Positions 13,651-26,100 of a stretch of 60,000 bases of DNA are shown one piece after another. The stretch covers positions 15,428,485 to 15,488,484 of the forward strand of contig NC_134027.1 in NCBI RefSeq assembly GCF_964204645.1, given 5' to 3'. The stretch's first letter is position 1. The number at the start of each line of letters is the position of its first letter. This DNA comes from Tubulanus polymorphus (taxonomy: Eukaryota > Nemertea > Palaeonemertea > Tubulaniformes > Tubulanidae). The notes below the pieces were generated by a model. That model saw only the letters and a list, made by a program, of their open reading frames with translations. It did not search any database and had not been told where the DNA came from. The position numbers and the translations under genes are program-made.

Positions 13651-15250
13651 GTCATTGTTGAAAAAATACGTGGAACAAATAACAGATGAAGATATGAAAT
13701 GTTTCCTTACTACTGTTCAAAATCAACGTATTCAGGCAAAAGATAAACGTCAGATGCGATGGCATCCTAAGTAAGTTTTTTCAGAATCTTGTCACCATTT
13801 TGCTCTCATGTGGCCACAGGGATTCGCCAATGGGCTCATAATGCAGTTCCTGGGGTTATTGATAATGTATCTGTGTTTTGGTTGGTTATTCTGCAATAAA
13901 GCAGAAAAAAATGTCTTGCTACTGATAGGCCTTCGTTCAAAGAGATAATGGCCACTGGCTCCACTCACGGCAACATCACAAAATACTATCAAACTTCGTC
14001 TTTCAATTTAAAATCAACACTTTTACTTTTTGTCATCAAAATTTCACTTTGCACCTTATGATCCAAGTAGGGTGGTGACCACTACGAACTAACTGTATGC
14101 AAGAGAAATGTCAATGACTCAAAAAATTAATGCAATAGTTGTTCACCGGCGTCATGGTCGACTAGTTATTAAGTGATTCCTATTTCATATTTCAGCCTAA
14201 TTTCATTCTGTCTCTGGTTGTTATTGCCGATCCCCACACGTTTACGAAGATTTGCGGAGATCCAGCATGATAAAATGCGCCCTCTGGTAGTCCACTACGA
14301 GTTTATAAAGGACGCTTAAACAATCGTAGCAGTTTCGATGAAAACATCCTCGACCTTATGGCTAATGAATTTAGTCGACTTCATTTCCCGGAATCAGCTA
14401 AAACGGCGGACTGGTATTCGACGAAATGGCCATCTAAGTGTTCTACAAATAACAAATATCTCGCTTAACATCGTTTCTAATGTCTAATATATAGCAAGAT
14501 CTCCAGATCTCTTATAAAGATGGAAAAGTTAGATGACTGGAGTTTCAAGGTAAATCGACAATATAAATAAGCAATAAGCAATTCAAACGTAAAATGAGAT
14601 CTGTATTGGTTTATCTATGTAGAATCTGCCTTAGGGACCATTCATTTATTACGTACGTGATGCTTAATTTGTATTTAAAAGGTCAAATTTTACGCATGCA
14701 TAATTACGAGCTTGTATCTACGTCAAGACGAACACCGCAGGCGTGAAGCCAAAAAGGGGAAGTTTTGAGGATTTGTGGAGCCAATTTAAGTGCATTCTAA
14801 TGTTATCTAAGCTGTAATCAAAGCTACCACAGAGGCAGAGTAGTACCTGTCGCATGAACCTCATTCATTCATTGAAATATCATTCACATAGAGAACACTG
14901 CTTAAAAGTTTCATTGGTTAATGTGTGAGGGCTGTACCATTATTGAAAATAGGGTGGGTTGGAATGTCATTGACCTGGGCGATTACACTATGCTTTGGTG
15001 GGAATGGCTTGTTACCTACTTCATTACATGGGTCAGTCAGCATTTTATTATTAAAACAGATCGTTACATTGAAATAAACTAAAACAAAAACACTATACAG
15101 TCTTTGGAGAACGAATAATCAATTTCTTTTCACAATTCCTCTGAGGAATTTTTCAGGATCTGGGTGAATGGGAAAAATAGGACCAACTTTTGGCTGAGGG
15201 AAAATGTCCGTTAAACTGTTTAAAAAATTTGAAAAAACAGGCTCACGCAA
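13651..15250. other. intergenic DNA, no gene seen
   Basis: No coding signal or recognisable repeat. Confidence 0.4.
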
Positions 15251-16090
15251 ACCCTGGTTTATTTAGTTGTGTCATACATTTTTGAACCATATCCTGAAAT
15301 CTTTATAATAACGCAATAAAGTAAAACAAGAAATAAGGTGGAGCCTGATGTTTTCCATGGTTCTTCTCGTGTAGTGAATCCCATCGAAGTGTCTCGACTG
15401 CAGGTCAGGGAGGGGTATATCGCAGAAACTGGCTTCCTTTGCCCTGTTGTTGATGCGCATGATTCGGCGGGCACCATCCTCACTCATACACGGGGGCACA
15501 GAGACTTCAAGATGGTGCAAGCGCACCACTGGAGATTTCTTTGACAGTAGGACAAAGAGTTCCTTTAGGTCGGCGCTGGTGTGACGTCCAAACTCCCTAG
15601 TATGGTTCATACCATGATTGAAAACAATCGCCGAACAGGCAACCTGCAACCTCCGAACGTACTCGAGGAGACCTTGAACCTCTTGGATGACTTATCGGGA
15701 GAATCCAGTTGTCTGCTTTCAGGTACTTGAACAGTCTGCCAGCAACAATATTGGTGGTGGTCGCTTGACGGCTCTGACTGCGATCTTACTCAGGCGGGAC
15801 TCCAGGTGCCCTGAATCACCACCAACATGCTGTATAAGGGAGCACAGGGACCCTTTCCGCTCGCCGAATTATAGTCCACTCAGCTTGGGGGAGGTCTGGA
15901 CAGTGATGCCTTAAATCCAATGACCACAGCTGCCGTCACGACTTCGGCTGGTCACAGAATATCTTTGTGCGCTGTTCCCACCAAACGGCTGACATCTGGT
16001 CTCGGGAAACCAGATTTATAGTACCTGATACTCTTTCTTTCTCTTTAGCCACCTCTGCACCCCATTTCACTACATCGAGTTCCGAATAGC
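15251..16090. other. region downstream of Gypsy pol, possible 3' UTR/LTR
   Basis: Lies 3' of the minus-strand Gypsy remnant, so it may hold its 3' UTR and LTR. I found no matching second LTR and no clear TG...CA borders. The overlapping frames on both strands look like chance. Confidence 0.3.
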
Positions 16091-17200
16091 TCATGCCCTC
16101 TCAGGGCTTTTATGGATTTTCTTGAAAAGGCTATAGTGCATAATCAGGGCATTTTCTCCCTGGCCAATTTTAATTTCCCCTCCCTTCTCAACCAGTTTCG
16201 TGCGGGCCAGATAATCCCAATCGACGACTGGTTGAACCATATTCAGGTACCGAGCCGGAGGTTTGATGGAATTTCTGGGCCGCAAGTGTCTTTGTCGAAT
16301 GTCACTCTCAGGCCGTAATTGTCTTTGTCGTGTGTCACTTTCGCTAATTGCTGGTTCTGCCACTTGGTCATCAGTGACTGGATCGATAGGCTGCAGCAAT
16401 GGGTCCCCTACTGAATCAGACTGACTCTGGTTTGTAACAGCTATGCTATTTGGTGCTGTACGGCCAGAACCAGTGTTCCTAGGTAGGTTGACAGCGGACC
16501 CACACCACCTCCTCGTCGGGCGACTCCACAGGTGTATCAGAGTGACTCAGAATTGAATCATTTTTATATGTCATTGGTTGTCGGCAGTGTTTACTGACAG
16601 TTTGTTTTCGACTGAGGTGCCTGACTACTGGCTTATCTGCGTCGCCACCATCCAGTTGCCACGTACACTGCTTCATGTCGTTGAAGTGAACCACCTTGAG
16701 TTTTGGGTTTCCAATTTCTGGCTTAAACCGGTAATTCAGCTCAGATAACTTTTCGACAACAGTGTACGGACCTTTCCATTTCCTGTGGAACTTTGCCGCA
16801 TCACCCTTCTTAAGATAATGGCTATATTGCCATACGCGGTGTACAGTACTGTACCCGCCACGACGTGCGAACCTTTCGTACATGACCTTTTGCTGCCGCT
16901 GTGCAGTCTGGAGTTGCCCTCGAACCTTATCGTGGGCGTCGACAAGTCTGTTGGCCAAGTCATTCCCAAATTTACTCTTTATCTGCTCTGGCTCCGGCAA
17001 GCCCAGACTTATGTCAACCGGAGTACCATCTCCTCTCCAAAAGTCAAATAAAATGGCGTCTCTTTGGTCGAGGCTTGCAACATCAAGCGGTATGGCATGA
17101 GACAGGAAGGCAGTTATTGGTCCCAGTCTGTACCCTGTTCATTCACAACGGTGGTGAGCATCGACTTCAGCAATTTGTTAAAGATCTCGAACGCTCCCAA
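16091..17200 (-). pseudogene. Ty3/Gypsy integrase C-terminal part
   Basis: Minus-strand translation gives, in order, an integrase helix region (FNKLLKSMLTTVVNEQ, then TDWDQ), a P-F-x-x-x-F-G-like segment (TKETPFYLTFGEE), the linker helix (DAHDKVRGQLQTAQRQQKV), and the GPY/F-type domain KWKGPYTVVEKLSELNYRF ending PKLKVVHFNDMKQC. These are standard Gypsy integrase C-terminal features. The tail runs on to 16091. In-frame stops occur near 17120 and 17000. The upstream RT and RNase H are missing; a LINE fragment abuts at about 17200. Confidence 0.75.
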
Positions 17201-17880
17201 CCTTGTCTCGATTTAAATTCAGAATTCGATCAAATACGCTAAAAACGGCCTACAGCACTACAGATATGTCAATCTTAGCTCGTAGTAATAAAATAAACCT
17301 GAACCGCTTGCGAGTGGATTTACTGCTTCCAGCTCACTATTCCCGTCATAATTTTGAAAATGCAAATCCCTTATGTGAGTTTTGTAGTCTGCGTTTTGAT
17401 ACAATCCACCTTTTTATCAAATGTCGTAAACCCACAATAGTTAACCTTAGAAATCGCCTTCACCTTTCCTTAGAAAATATGTTTCTGTAAGCCAAAAAGA
17501 TAAATGTAATTTCCTCATTCATGGAAGCAACAATCTTGATCATGCTGTAAATCTACAAATTATAAGTATATGCGCATCTTTTATCACAGCATATTGTCGT
17601 CTTTGAGTGACCTTGCATTACTTGAACATTTATCTTCTTGGCTTAAGCATGTTTGTTTATTCTATATTGCCACCGACTTCGTTAAGACCCATACGATGTG
17701 TAAACACCTCCAGATTCTTGAAACCTGTAGAATGTAGACTTTTAACAATCATGTAACTAATATAATATGCCATGAAACCGCTATATTTACGTAATATTGT
17801 TTTGTTTTTCTTCTTGTTCCGAGACCACATATAATGTCCCCGGACGATTTGTGGTTGTCCATTGTATATTGTAAATGTTA
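17200..17880 (+). pseudogene. LINE 3' end (reverse-transcriptase C-terminal tail)
   Basis: The frame 17203-17490 contains RLRVDLLLPAHYS and the zinc-knuckle-like CEFCSLRFDTIHLFIKC, the C-terminal tail found after the RT domain of many non-LTR retrotransposons. The rest to about 17880 would be its 3' UTR, ending in an AT-rich stretch. It is severely 5'-truncated, as usual for LINEs, and appears to sit inside the opposite-strand Gypsy remnant. Confidence 0.5.
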
Positions 17881-17883
17881 TGT

Positions 17884-18776
17884 TTAAAACAGAATTAGAA
17901 TGGTTAAAAAAATACGACGAGGTACATGAATTGTGGTGTCTGAAAAATTGGCAAATCCTACCGGAATCGAGTTAGAGTTAGGCGTCACTAACGGTTTAGC
18001 GGTACAGAATTCCATCATTTTGCCACCCTGTATCATTCTGGAGGTGAGGTTATTGTGGGAGTAACTATTTCTAAAGTAACCCTCAACAACTATCCCGGAA
18101 CCCACCGGGATGTATTGAGTTTTCTTCTAAAATATTCTACACGCGCTCGCTTTCTTGGCCTGCCGCATAAGGGGTATCTCCGTCGACTGATAGAAAGACA
18201 AAGCTCTCTTACCACAGTCAATTTCCCGCCAAATTTGGTTAAGCAGTCGTTCCCCAGGAGGCACTCTTGTGTCAAGTCATCGGTAATTAGGTGTGGTGAA
18301 TTGAAGGTGACCGATCTTAATGGTGACATCTGCTGCTCCCCTAATTGACATCTCCTGTCCATTTGCTGTAGTAAGTCCCCAGTGGACAGGTTTTAGCTCA
18401 GCGTGTTGTCCTTTTGGACGACTTGCTTCCCATACGTACGGAGCAAAGTACAAGCGGTACCTGTGTCCAGGAGGACTGATGTTTCCGTTTTGTGGTTTAT
18501 AATAGCACGGCAATAGACCCCCGTGACATGAAGCTCCACATGTCCAATATTTACCATAGGTGGCCTCACCGTGTCCGGGGGCTGAATGCAAACCTCAGCG
18601 TTTTTACCCGCCGTAGTAGGCAATGGAGAAAGTTCGAGAGCGTCGGGTCTTAATCTAGGCGTCACTTTATTCATGATAGGTTGACGCGCTACACAAGTTT
18701 GAACCATTTTGAGGTGACGTTGGTATAGTGATGGAAACATTTCTAGCCTCGCCGTCTGGTCTCTGGCGCTAATCAC
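17884..18776 (-). pseudogene. Ty3/Gypsy protease region, frameshifted
   Basis: On the minus strand 18776-18393 has VLLDTGTACTLLR, the aspartic-protease active site (DTG). One frame over, LTTANGQEMSIRG and ADVTIKIG follow, and in a third frame ITDDLTQECLLGNDCLTKF, the second conserved retropepsin block. A further segment (18105-17884) has IPVGFANFSDTTIHV, as found between protease and RT in Gypsy. At least three frame changes show decay. Together with the integrase part it forms one internally deleted Gypsy element. Confidence 0.7.
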
Positions 18777-19569
18777 CGTCTATATCCGGTGACAGTCCTT
18801 TCGCCGGAGGAGTATACTTCGGTACGTAAGCTGGGCCTACCATTTGCGCGATGGGTAGGTATTTTCAACTGACTTTGTTCTTCTATGACATTACCATCGC
18901 TGCTGCGTCACGATGTGATGTACATGTACAAGGGACCTCCAATTTGTAATGTATGTGATGTATAAACTGACTTTAGACCGATTAATATCGACGATAACAA
19001 GGTATCACCGACGCTGATATTTTCTAACGCTAACTAGTATGACCCGCCTTTTGGACCGGACCAATTCATTCAATTAAGAAAACGCGTACCGGTACAATAA
19101 ATAAATGAACCGCTGTTGATTTTTCGAAGTATTGATATCCTCGAACAAAACTATACTATTATAGAATGTTTAAAAGGAACTGCCTTTAATAACAGTATGA
19201 ATAAACTTACTTCACAAACAAGGAAGTACATTTTCAACTTGTGAATGGTCGAACCCCAGTTATTCACAGCAACCTGTGATTTGGATATTCTCGGAGCCTT
19301 CCTTCTTTATTTATGAAATGACGTCACAAACTTTCAGATTCGCGCCAGCATGCGCGCCATGATTGATGATTGCTATTTCCACCGGTGTTATCTTTAAAGT
19401 AACTTCAAGTTTAAAATAGGAAGCACAGTACATCCATAGAAACTACGCGCAGAAAGTGACTGTTATATTATTATCAGAGTTTAACATTTCGTTTCAAAGT
19501 TGTTAGTAGTCAAATCTAATAGAAGATGATTTTTATGTGACGAAACTCAGTGGAAAATATGTTAAAATA
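18777..19569. other. intergenic or Gypsy 5' remnant, no gene seen
   Basis: No gag-like frame could be recognised. Confidence 0.35.
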
Positions 19570-19828
19570 ATAATCAGCAGGAATCCAATAGGGTTTCTGC
19601 CGAGGCAGCACAAACCCTAATTATAATCAGCAGGAATACATTAGGGTTTCTGCGAAGGCAGCATAAACCCTAATAATCAGCAAAATCACAATAGGGTTTC
19701 TGCGAAAGCAGCAGAAACCCTAATAATCAGTAGAATTACAATAGGGTTTCTGCAAAGACAGCAGAAACCCTAATAAGAAACACGCGAATCTCAATAGGGT
19801 TTCCTGTGAAGTAACAGAAAACCCTAAA
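19570..19828. repeat. five tandem hairpin units, period 50-53 bp
   Basis: Each unit has AGGGTTTCTGC, a short spacer with AGGCAGCA-like bases, then GCAGAAACCCT, so every unit can fold into a stem-loop; the spacers between units read AATAATCAGCAGAAT with variation. Left-arm starts are at 19590, 19643, 19693, 19743 and 19796. Arms stay paired by compensating or conserved bases better than the spacers do. Confidence 0.85.
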
Positions 19829-21239
19829 AATGGGCTTGCTGACATGGTTGTACTGAAAGCTTGCTTGGTGGTTTTGTATTTCTGTAGTAGAATTAATCGA
19901 ACTTTGAACTGATTACTTAATAAAGAGCTAAGAGATCGGTGTTGTCTTACATCGTTACATGAAATGTTACACATGTTAACTGGGAATTGAAATGACGTTT
20001 TATTGTAGACGTGTTTAACAACACTAAATGTCCATGATAATTGTTGTATACATTTCATCTATATTCTATATTCCTTTAATGTTTAAATGTTTACGTGAAA
20101 TAGCTCTTTGTTTCTTGAGACAGTTTGTCTGTGTCTAATGCGTTAATTGTTGTTTGTCTCACTGTCATGTCACTACTCGTCATCTTTGTTTTTGTATCAT
20201 TTTCCTTGTCTCCACCTGTCTCGTATCTCAATGTATATAAATACTTTGTGTGTAAAAATAAATCAGTTCCAGTTTTGGTATTCCAAGATGTTAGTTAAGT
20301 CGCTACTCCTTCGCTCCGTTCCAGATTTACGACGTCGACCATTCTCGAGAATAGGACAGAAAATAGCTTTGTTAAACGTAGACCAAGTTAGTGCAAGCTT
20401 TTGGATAGTTGTTATTTGAATATTGTAGTGTCTTAACGGAATCTATCATCATGTTGATAATTGCTAGATTACTTATCGGATTGTGTTGATATGATTATGC
20501 ATAGAAAAATTTACAGCTAAAAGAAAACACGTGACTGACTTGAGTGACTTCAGGTGAAGAGGAGCGAACACGAAAATAGATAGGAGCCACGATTTTTCTT
20601 TTTTACATGGTAAAGACATAAAGCAAGAATAAGTTGCATTTCCTTCAAATGACAATCCACTACGATCATCCGATAAAGTTAATTGCCACCATAGACTACC
20701 GCCCCCTGGCTCTTTGAAGAGACAGGGTACCAGTCTTCAATTCAATTCAGAATTTGTTTTACAGAAAAGCGGTTTTAAGTTTTATTAGATATTAAAACTG
20801 AAAAAATATAAATGTTCATACAGAGATTTTTCAAATGGCCGCTAATGCAACCACCCAATGAAAGTAAAGGAAAATTAAAAGAATTTCTTAAAAACGTGAA
20901 AGTAAATGTTTTGTGAAATTTTGTGTCAATAAAGAATGAATTGAATTGTCGGCAGCACAATGCCGCGCATGAATACCAATTTCAAGACTGATCATGCACG
21001 CTCAACCAAGGTTGGTTTGCGCTGCTGAAATAGCAAAAACGATTAAACAAAATCATAAAACAATGAAAACGATAACCGATATAGCCAATATACGAAAGGA
21101 ACCTAGATTTTATTACTGCATTAAATGTGTGTAAATATCAGAGCCCAAGAAAGTTTCTAACGAAAGTTATAGACTCCCCAAGCAAGTTATCAATCCGTGT
21201 GATAGCAATATGGGCTTGCACTGCAAGCCCATGAAAAAC
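19829..21239. other. intergenic DNA, no gene recognised
   Basis: AT-rich with scattered short frames. A 23 bp near-palindrome with arms ATGGGCTTGCA lies at 21211-21233. Nothing else. Confidence 0.4.
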
Positions 21240-22750
21240 TAAATGTCATTAACGAGCTACCAGATAATTTCACAGATATCCAAACTGATAATAATTTGAG
21301 GCAATACCAACGTAGACCATCAAGTCTTGAAAGGATAACATAAATGATTTTGTGGCCTTGTATGATAATCAACATTATTTTAGACAGAAAAAAAGTAGAA
21401 GGAGAGACAGTGACGATTTACTTGAACCATACTTCAGCGATAATTCCGATGAAAATATGAGTGATCAAATCTTAGATTACAGAAAAAGGAAAATTAAAAA
21501 GATTATAAGATCTGTTCATTTTTCTAGGAACAATGACCAAGAAAATTATTTCCTTGAAAAAATAATGTTGTTTTATCATTGGAGACATGAATCTGAATTG
21601 ATTGGCGATTGCATAACTTATAGAGATCGCTATGATCCTATTAAAAAATAAAACTCAAATGAATGAATCACAGTATACTAGGATACATGATGACATTAAC
21701 GAATCAGCAACTATTGCTGAACGTGCTTACTCAGATGAAATATGGGACCAAGTGGCTCCAAATACCGAATATATATCGAAATAGTGTTGATGTTAGTACA
21801 GGTGATTTCCCCAGTGTTACCATGTTACATCTTGCCCCAACAGTTGATGATTTTAACAATTATGACCTTGGAAGGATACTGAATATTCTGAACTAATGTG
21901 CTCATTAAATCACAGAGATTTTTCGTTTATCAACTATTGCATCATTTCAAAACTAGTAAAAGTCCATGCTATGTCTTCTGTTCTGGTGGTGCTGGAGTAG
22001 GGAAAAGTTATATGACAACAGCATCGTTTCAAAGTTTACAGCGATACTACAATTCGAAACCTGGCGAAAACCCAGATGACACAAAAACTGCCATAGTGGC
22101 ACCAACTGGAAAAGTAGCTCATAATGTAAATGGAAATACGATTCATGCTACCTTCAAAATAACGGTTTCAAAAGGCTTTCAGTATAAACCCTTATCTACT
22201 GATTTATTGAACACACTCCGTAGTAGGCACATAGTCTGAAAGTTTTATCTACAGATGAAATTTCAATGGTTGGATGCAGAATGTTTAATTACATCAATCG
22301 ACCTTTGCAAGACATTATGGAAAATAACAAAATATTTGGTGTGGTATTTCTATCATAGCGATAGGTGATCTGTTTAAACTGAAGCCAGTGTTTGATAGTT
22401 ACATTTTTATGATTAATAGTTCTGACTATGGCCCTCTTGCTACTAATCTTTGGGTTGATAATTTTGAATTGACTGATATGATGAGAAAAAGAGATGATCT
22501 GATTTTTGCTCAACTATTGAATAGGTTGCGTGAAGGGAAACAATCTAAGGCAGACATAGAAGCAATTCAATCTAGAAATTGTACACTGCCTCATAATGAA
22601 CGCTTAAATATTCCCAATCTTGTAATATCCAACAAAATAGTCAGTACTATAACCTCAGAAGCATTTACGTCAAAGTCTGATTCAAAAGTGCAAGTTAAAG
22701 CCTTTGATATTGTCATTGGAGATGTATCTGATAATGTCAAAGTGAAGAGT
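21240..22750 (+). pseudogene. Pif1-like DNA helicase, broken
   Basis: Pieces in shifting frames follow the order of Pif1-like helicases found in animal transposons. First RQYQRRPSSLERIT and RSVHFSRNNDQENYF with LFYHWRHESELIGD (pre-helicase region), then Walker A GGAGVGKSYMT at about 21985-22020, APTGKVAHNVNGNTIHATFK (motif Ia), DEISMVG (Walker B, about 22255) and IAIGDLFKLKPV. The sequence stops at a conserved DIVIGDVSDNVK block at 22740, exactly where Polinton-type terminal sequence begins. Stops and shifts at about 21335, 21655, 21895, 22240 and 22340. Source could be a Helitron or a stand-alone helicase element; no Rep domain is seen. Confidence 0.75.
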
Positions 22751-22753
22751 ATG

Positions 22754-22942
22754 AGTAATAGGGATAATAGGCTTTCATACCAAAGGTCGAAAGGTCGAGC
22801 TCGTAAAAAAATGAAAATAACATAATTTACAGTTGAATTAGTCGCGCACACTCCTAATTCAACTGTAAATTATTATTATTTTCATTTTTTTACTCACTCA
22901 CCCCTTCAACCTTTGATATGAAAGCCTATTATCCCTATTACT
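22754..22942. mobile_element. 189 bp palindrome made of two Polinton-type TIRs
   Basis: The left half starts AGTAATAGGGATAATAGGCT and the right half is its inverted copy ending ATTACT at 22942. The arms are about 85-90 nt with roughly 90% identity around an 11 bp spacer. Positions 22771-22800 match about 25 of 30 bases of the TIR of the complete Polinton at 35441-35470 (shared GGCTTTNATACCANAGGTCG and GGTCGAG), and the first four bases AGTA agree too. So this is a Polinton-derived mini-element with no internal genes. The flanks (AGTATG left, CTTAAA right) do not form a target duplication, so it sits at a rearrangement point. Confidence 0.75.
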
Positions 22943-23180
22943 CTTAAAATATTCATATATATGAATAAAATATAAATGAATAACATATATAAGTAACGAG
23001 TTATTAACGAGCTCTTATAGAATAGATAAATAGATATATTTACAACATTATTTCAATATTTATATTTGTATGAGTTAGATTTTTAAACATTAAAAGTGTT
23101 AGTAAAGTGTGATTGAAATAATACATGATATAAATCATTGAACTTCTAAAATCAATTTTAATAAAAAATTTAGTATTAAA
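22943..23180. other. AT-rich leader upstream of copy 1 polymerase
   Basis: No TIR motif of the copy 2 type is present here. The polymerase start has TTAAAATGG, a degraded form of the TAAATG context seen at the other genes. Confidence 0.4.
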
Positions 23181-26100
23181 ATGGAAGCAAATAAGTACTA
23201 CTGTCCAACATGTAATATCAATATAGATAAATCCCAAAAAAATAAAACTAAAACACATTTAGAGAATAAATTAAAATTAGAATATAAAGATGATATATTA
23301 GAAACTAAATTAGATGAATTAAAGAATGAAAAAGAAACATACAAATTTGATACATGTAATCAATCATTCAGTGATAAAAGATATTATAAAGAACATTTAA
23401 AATCTAAAAGTCATATTAGAAATAAGAATAATGATATTTTAGGTGAAGATTATTTTGATAAAGATAATGATAAGAAACAGAAGACAATTAAAAGCATAAC
23501 AAATAAATTAAACAATAAAAGACCATACATGGAAGATGTAAGAAATTATATTAATTCATTAGATAATAAAAAAGATATAGAGATAACCGAAGCATTTAAA
23601 AGTGATATTGGTCCAGCAGCTATCGAGTTTAAATTTCAATAAAGGAAAAACATTAGAAGAAAATAAAAAACATTTAGAAAATATGAAAGAAATAATAAAA
23701 ATAATAACTGATGTTGAATATCCTAAAATTAGTATATCTTCTAAAGTAAAGTTTATAAAATCTGAAGATAAACCAATATATAATATTAATTCTCATTCAC
23801 AACATATTATATCTAAACAACATATAGATGATAAATTAGAAAAATGTTATAATGAAGTAAAAACTAAAATAGAAGAGAAATATTTTGAAGGATCTGGTTT
23901 AATATTTGATGAAATAATATTTATGACTTTACATGTTTATAACACAAAATATAATAAGTTAACTAAATCAAAACCAATAGATGAAAATAATGTATCATAT
24001 TATAAAGAACCAGATATTGAAGCATCGAGTTATATCAAACTACCATTTAAAACTAATGCTGTAATAAATGTACAAAATGAAGATGATAAATGTTTTCTAT
24101 GGGCTATAATAAGTTGTTTACATCCAACAGAAGATATTACACATAGTTTTAGATTAACTCATTATAAACCATTTGAAAATAATTATAAGATAGATAAGTA
24201 TCCTGTTATAATTAAAAACATCCCAAAGATAGAAAGAGATAATAATTTAAGAATAAATGTATTTGATTTAATCAAATTACCAAATACAAAAGGTAACAAC
24301 ATAAAACATTATACATTAGAACCTTTATATCTATCAACAGATTATGATTCAAACGATGTTATAGATATACTATATTATGAGAATCATTATATGTGGATTA
24401 AAGAAATAGATTTATTCTTTAGAACAGAATGTGATCACCATAATAAAATATATCTATGTAGAAAATGTTTACATAGATTCAGTAATGAAAGTACATTATT
24501 AAATCATAAACAATTATGTGAAAATCATGATTATTGTAAATTAGTTTTAGCAAATGAAAAAGATAAAATATTAGAATTCAAAAAATATGATTACAAAAAT
24601 AAAGTACCATTTGTAATATATGGAGATTTTGAATCATTAAATAAAGAATTAACTGATCAAGATAGAAAAGAAATATATTATAAAAGAAAGAAATTAAATT
24701 CTAATAAAAATGATTTTTCAGATGAAACACCAAAAACAAATACAATTAAAAAGATTCATCAATCAGCTGCAGCTTTCGGGTTATATATAAAATCTGATTA
24801 TCCAGAACTAATTGAAAGTGAATATTATGATTATAGAAATGAAAATGTTATCAATCATTTTTGTGACTTATTAATTGAATATGAAATAAGATTTAGTAAA
24901 TTATTGAATATATAGAAATTATAATGACAGAAGAAGATAAAGAAGCATTTGCGTTTGCAGATAAATGTTATTATTGTGAAAAGATATTTAATTATAAAGA
25001 TAAAAAAGTAAGAGACCATGATCATTTGAATGGAAAGTTTAGAGGCGCAGCGCATGAGAATTGTAACTTACAAGCAAAGAAAATCAATTTTGTACCAGTT
25101 ATATTTCATAATCTATCAGGATATGATGCACATTTATTCATCAAACAGTTATGCCATAAAATAGAAGAAATCAATAATGAAATAGAAATATTAAATTCAA
25201 ATAGATCAAAAGATAAAATACCAACTTATAAATTTAAAATGTTAGCTAGAACATCTGAGAATTATATATCATTCCAATTTGGTTGCCTAAGATTTATAGA
25301 TTCATATAGATTTTTAAATAGTTCATTAGATAACTTATCAAAATCATTAGTTGATGATGAATTAAATTTATTAAAGCAACATTACCCAAATAATGATGAT
25401 TTTCAATTAATGAGATATAAAGGAGCAATTCCATATTCATTTTATAAATCACATAATGATTTCAATATAACTGAATTATTCAAAGAACAATTCTATGATG
25501 AATTAAAAAATGAATATGTTAAAGATGAAGTATATAATAGAACATTGAATATTTGGAATCATTTCAAAATAGAAAATCATGGGCAATTAGTAGATTTATA
25601 TTTAAAATCAGATGTATTATTATTAACCGATATATTCGAAAGGTTTAGAGATGTAAACCTAAAATATTTTAACATTGATCCTTGCCATTGTTATTCATCA
25701 CCAGGATTAACATGGGATTGTGGATTAAAATTTACAGATATAAAAATGGATTTGTTAACAAATATAGATCAATTACTATTATTTGGAAAATCTATAAGAG
25801 GAGGAGTTCCAGGTGTATTAGGAGAAAGATATTTCAATGTAAATGATAACCCTGGATATAAGTTATTATATATAGATGCAAATAATTTGTATGGTTGGGC
25901 AATGATGGAACCACAACCTTATGGAGTATTTGAATTAACTGAAGTTTTACAGAATGAAAATAATGATAAATTTGATTGGAAGAAAAGAATTCTAGATATT
26001 GCAGATGATTCAGATACTGGTTACTTCTTTGTTGTAGATTTAGAATATCCTGAAGATAGAAAATTTAAATCTAGAAATCTAGCATACTGCCCCGAACATA

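Noticed and set aside
15259-15914. Open frames on both strands downstream of the Gypsy integrase
   Set aside because: No domain pattern; region is more likely 3' UTR/LTR of the Gypsy remnant.
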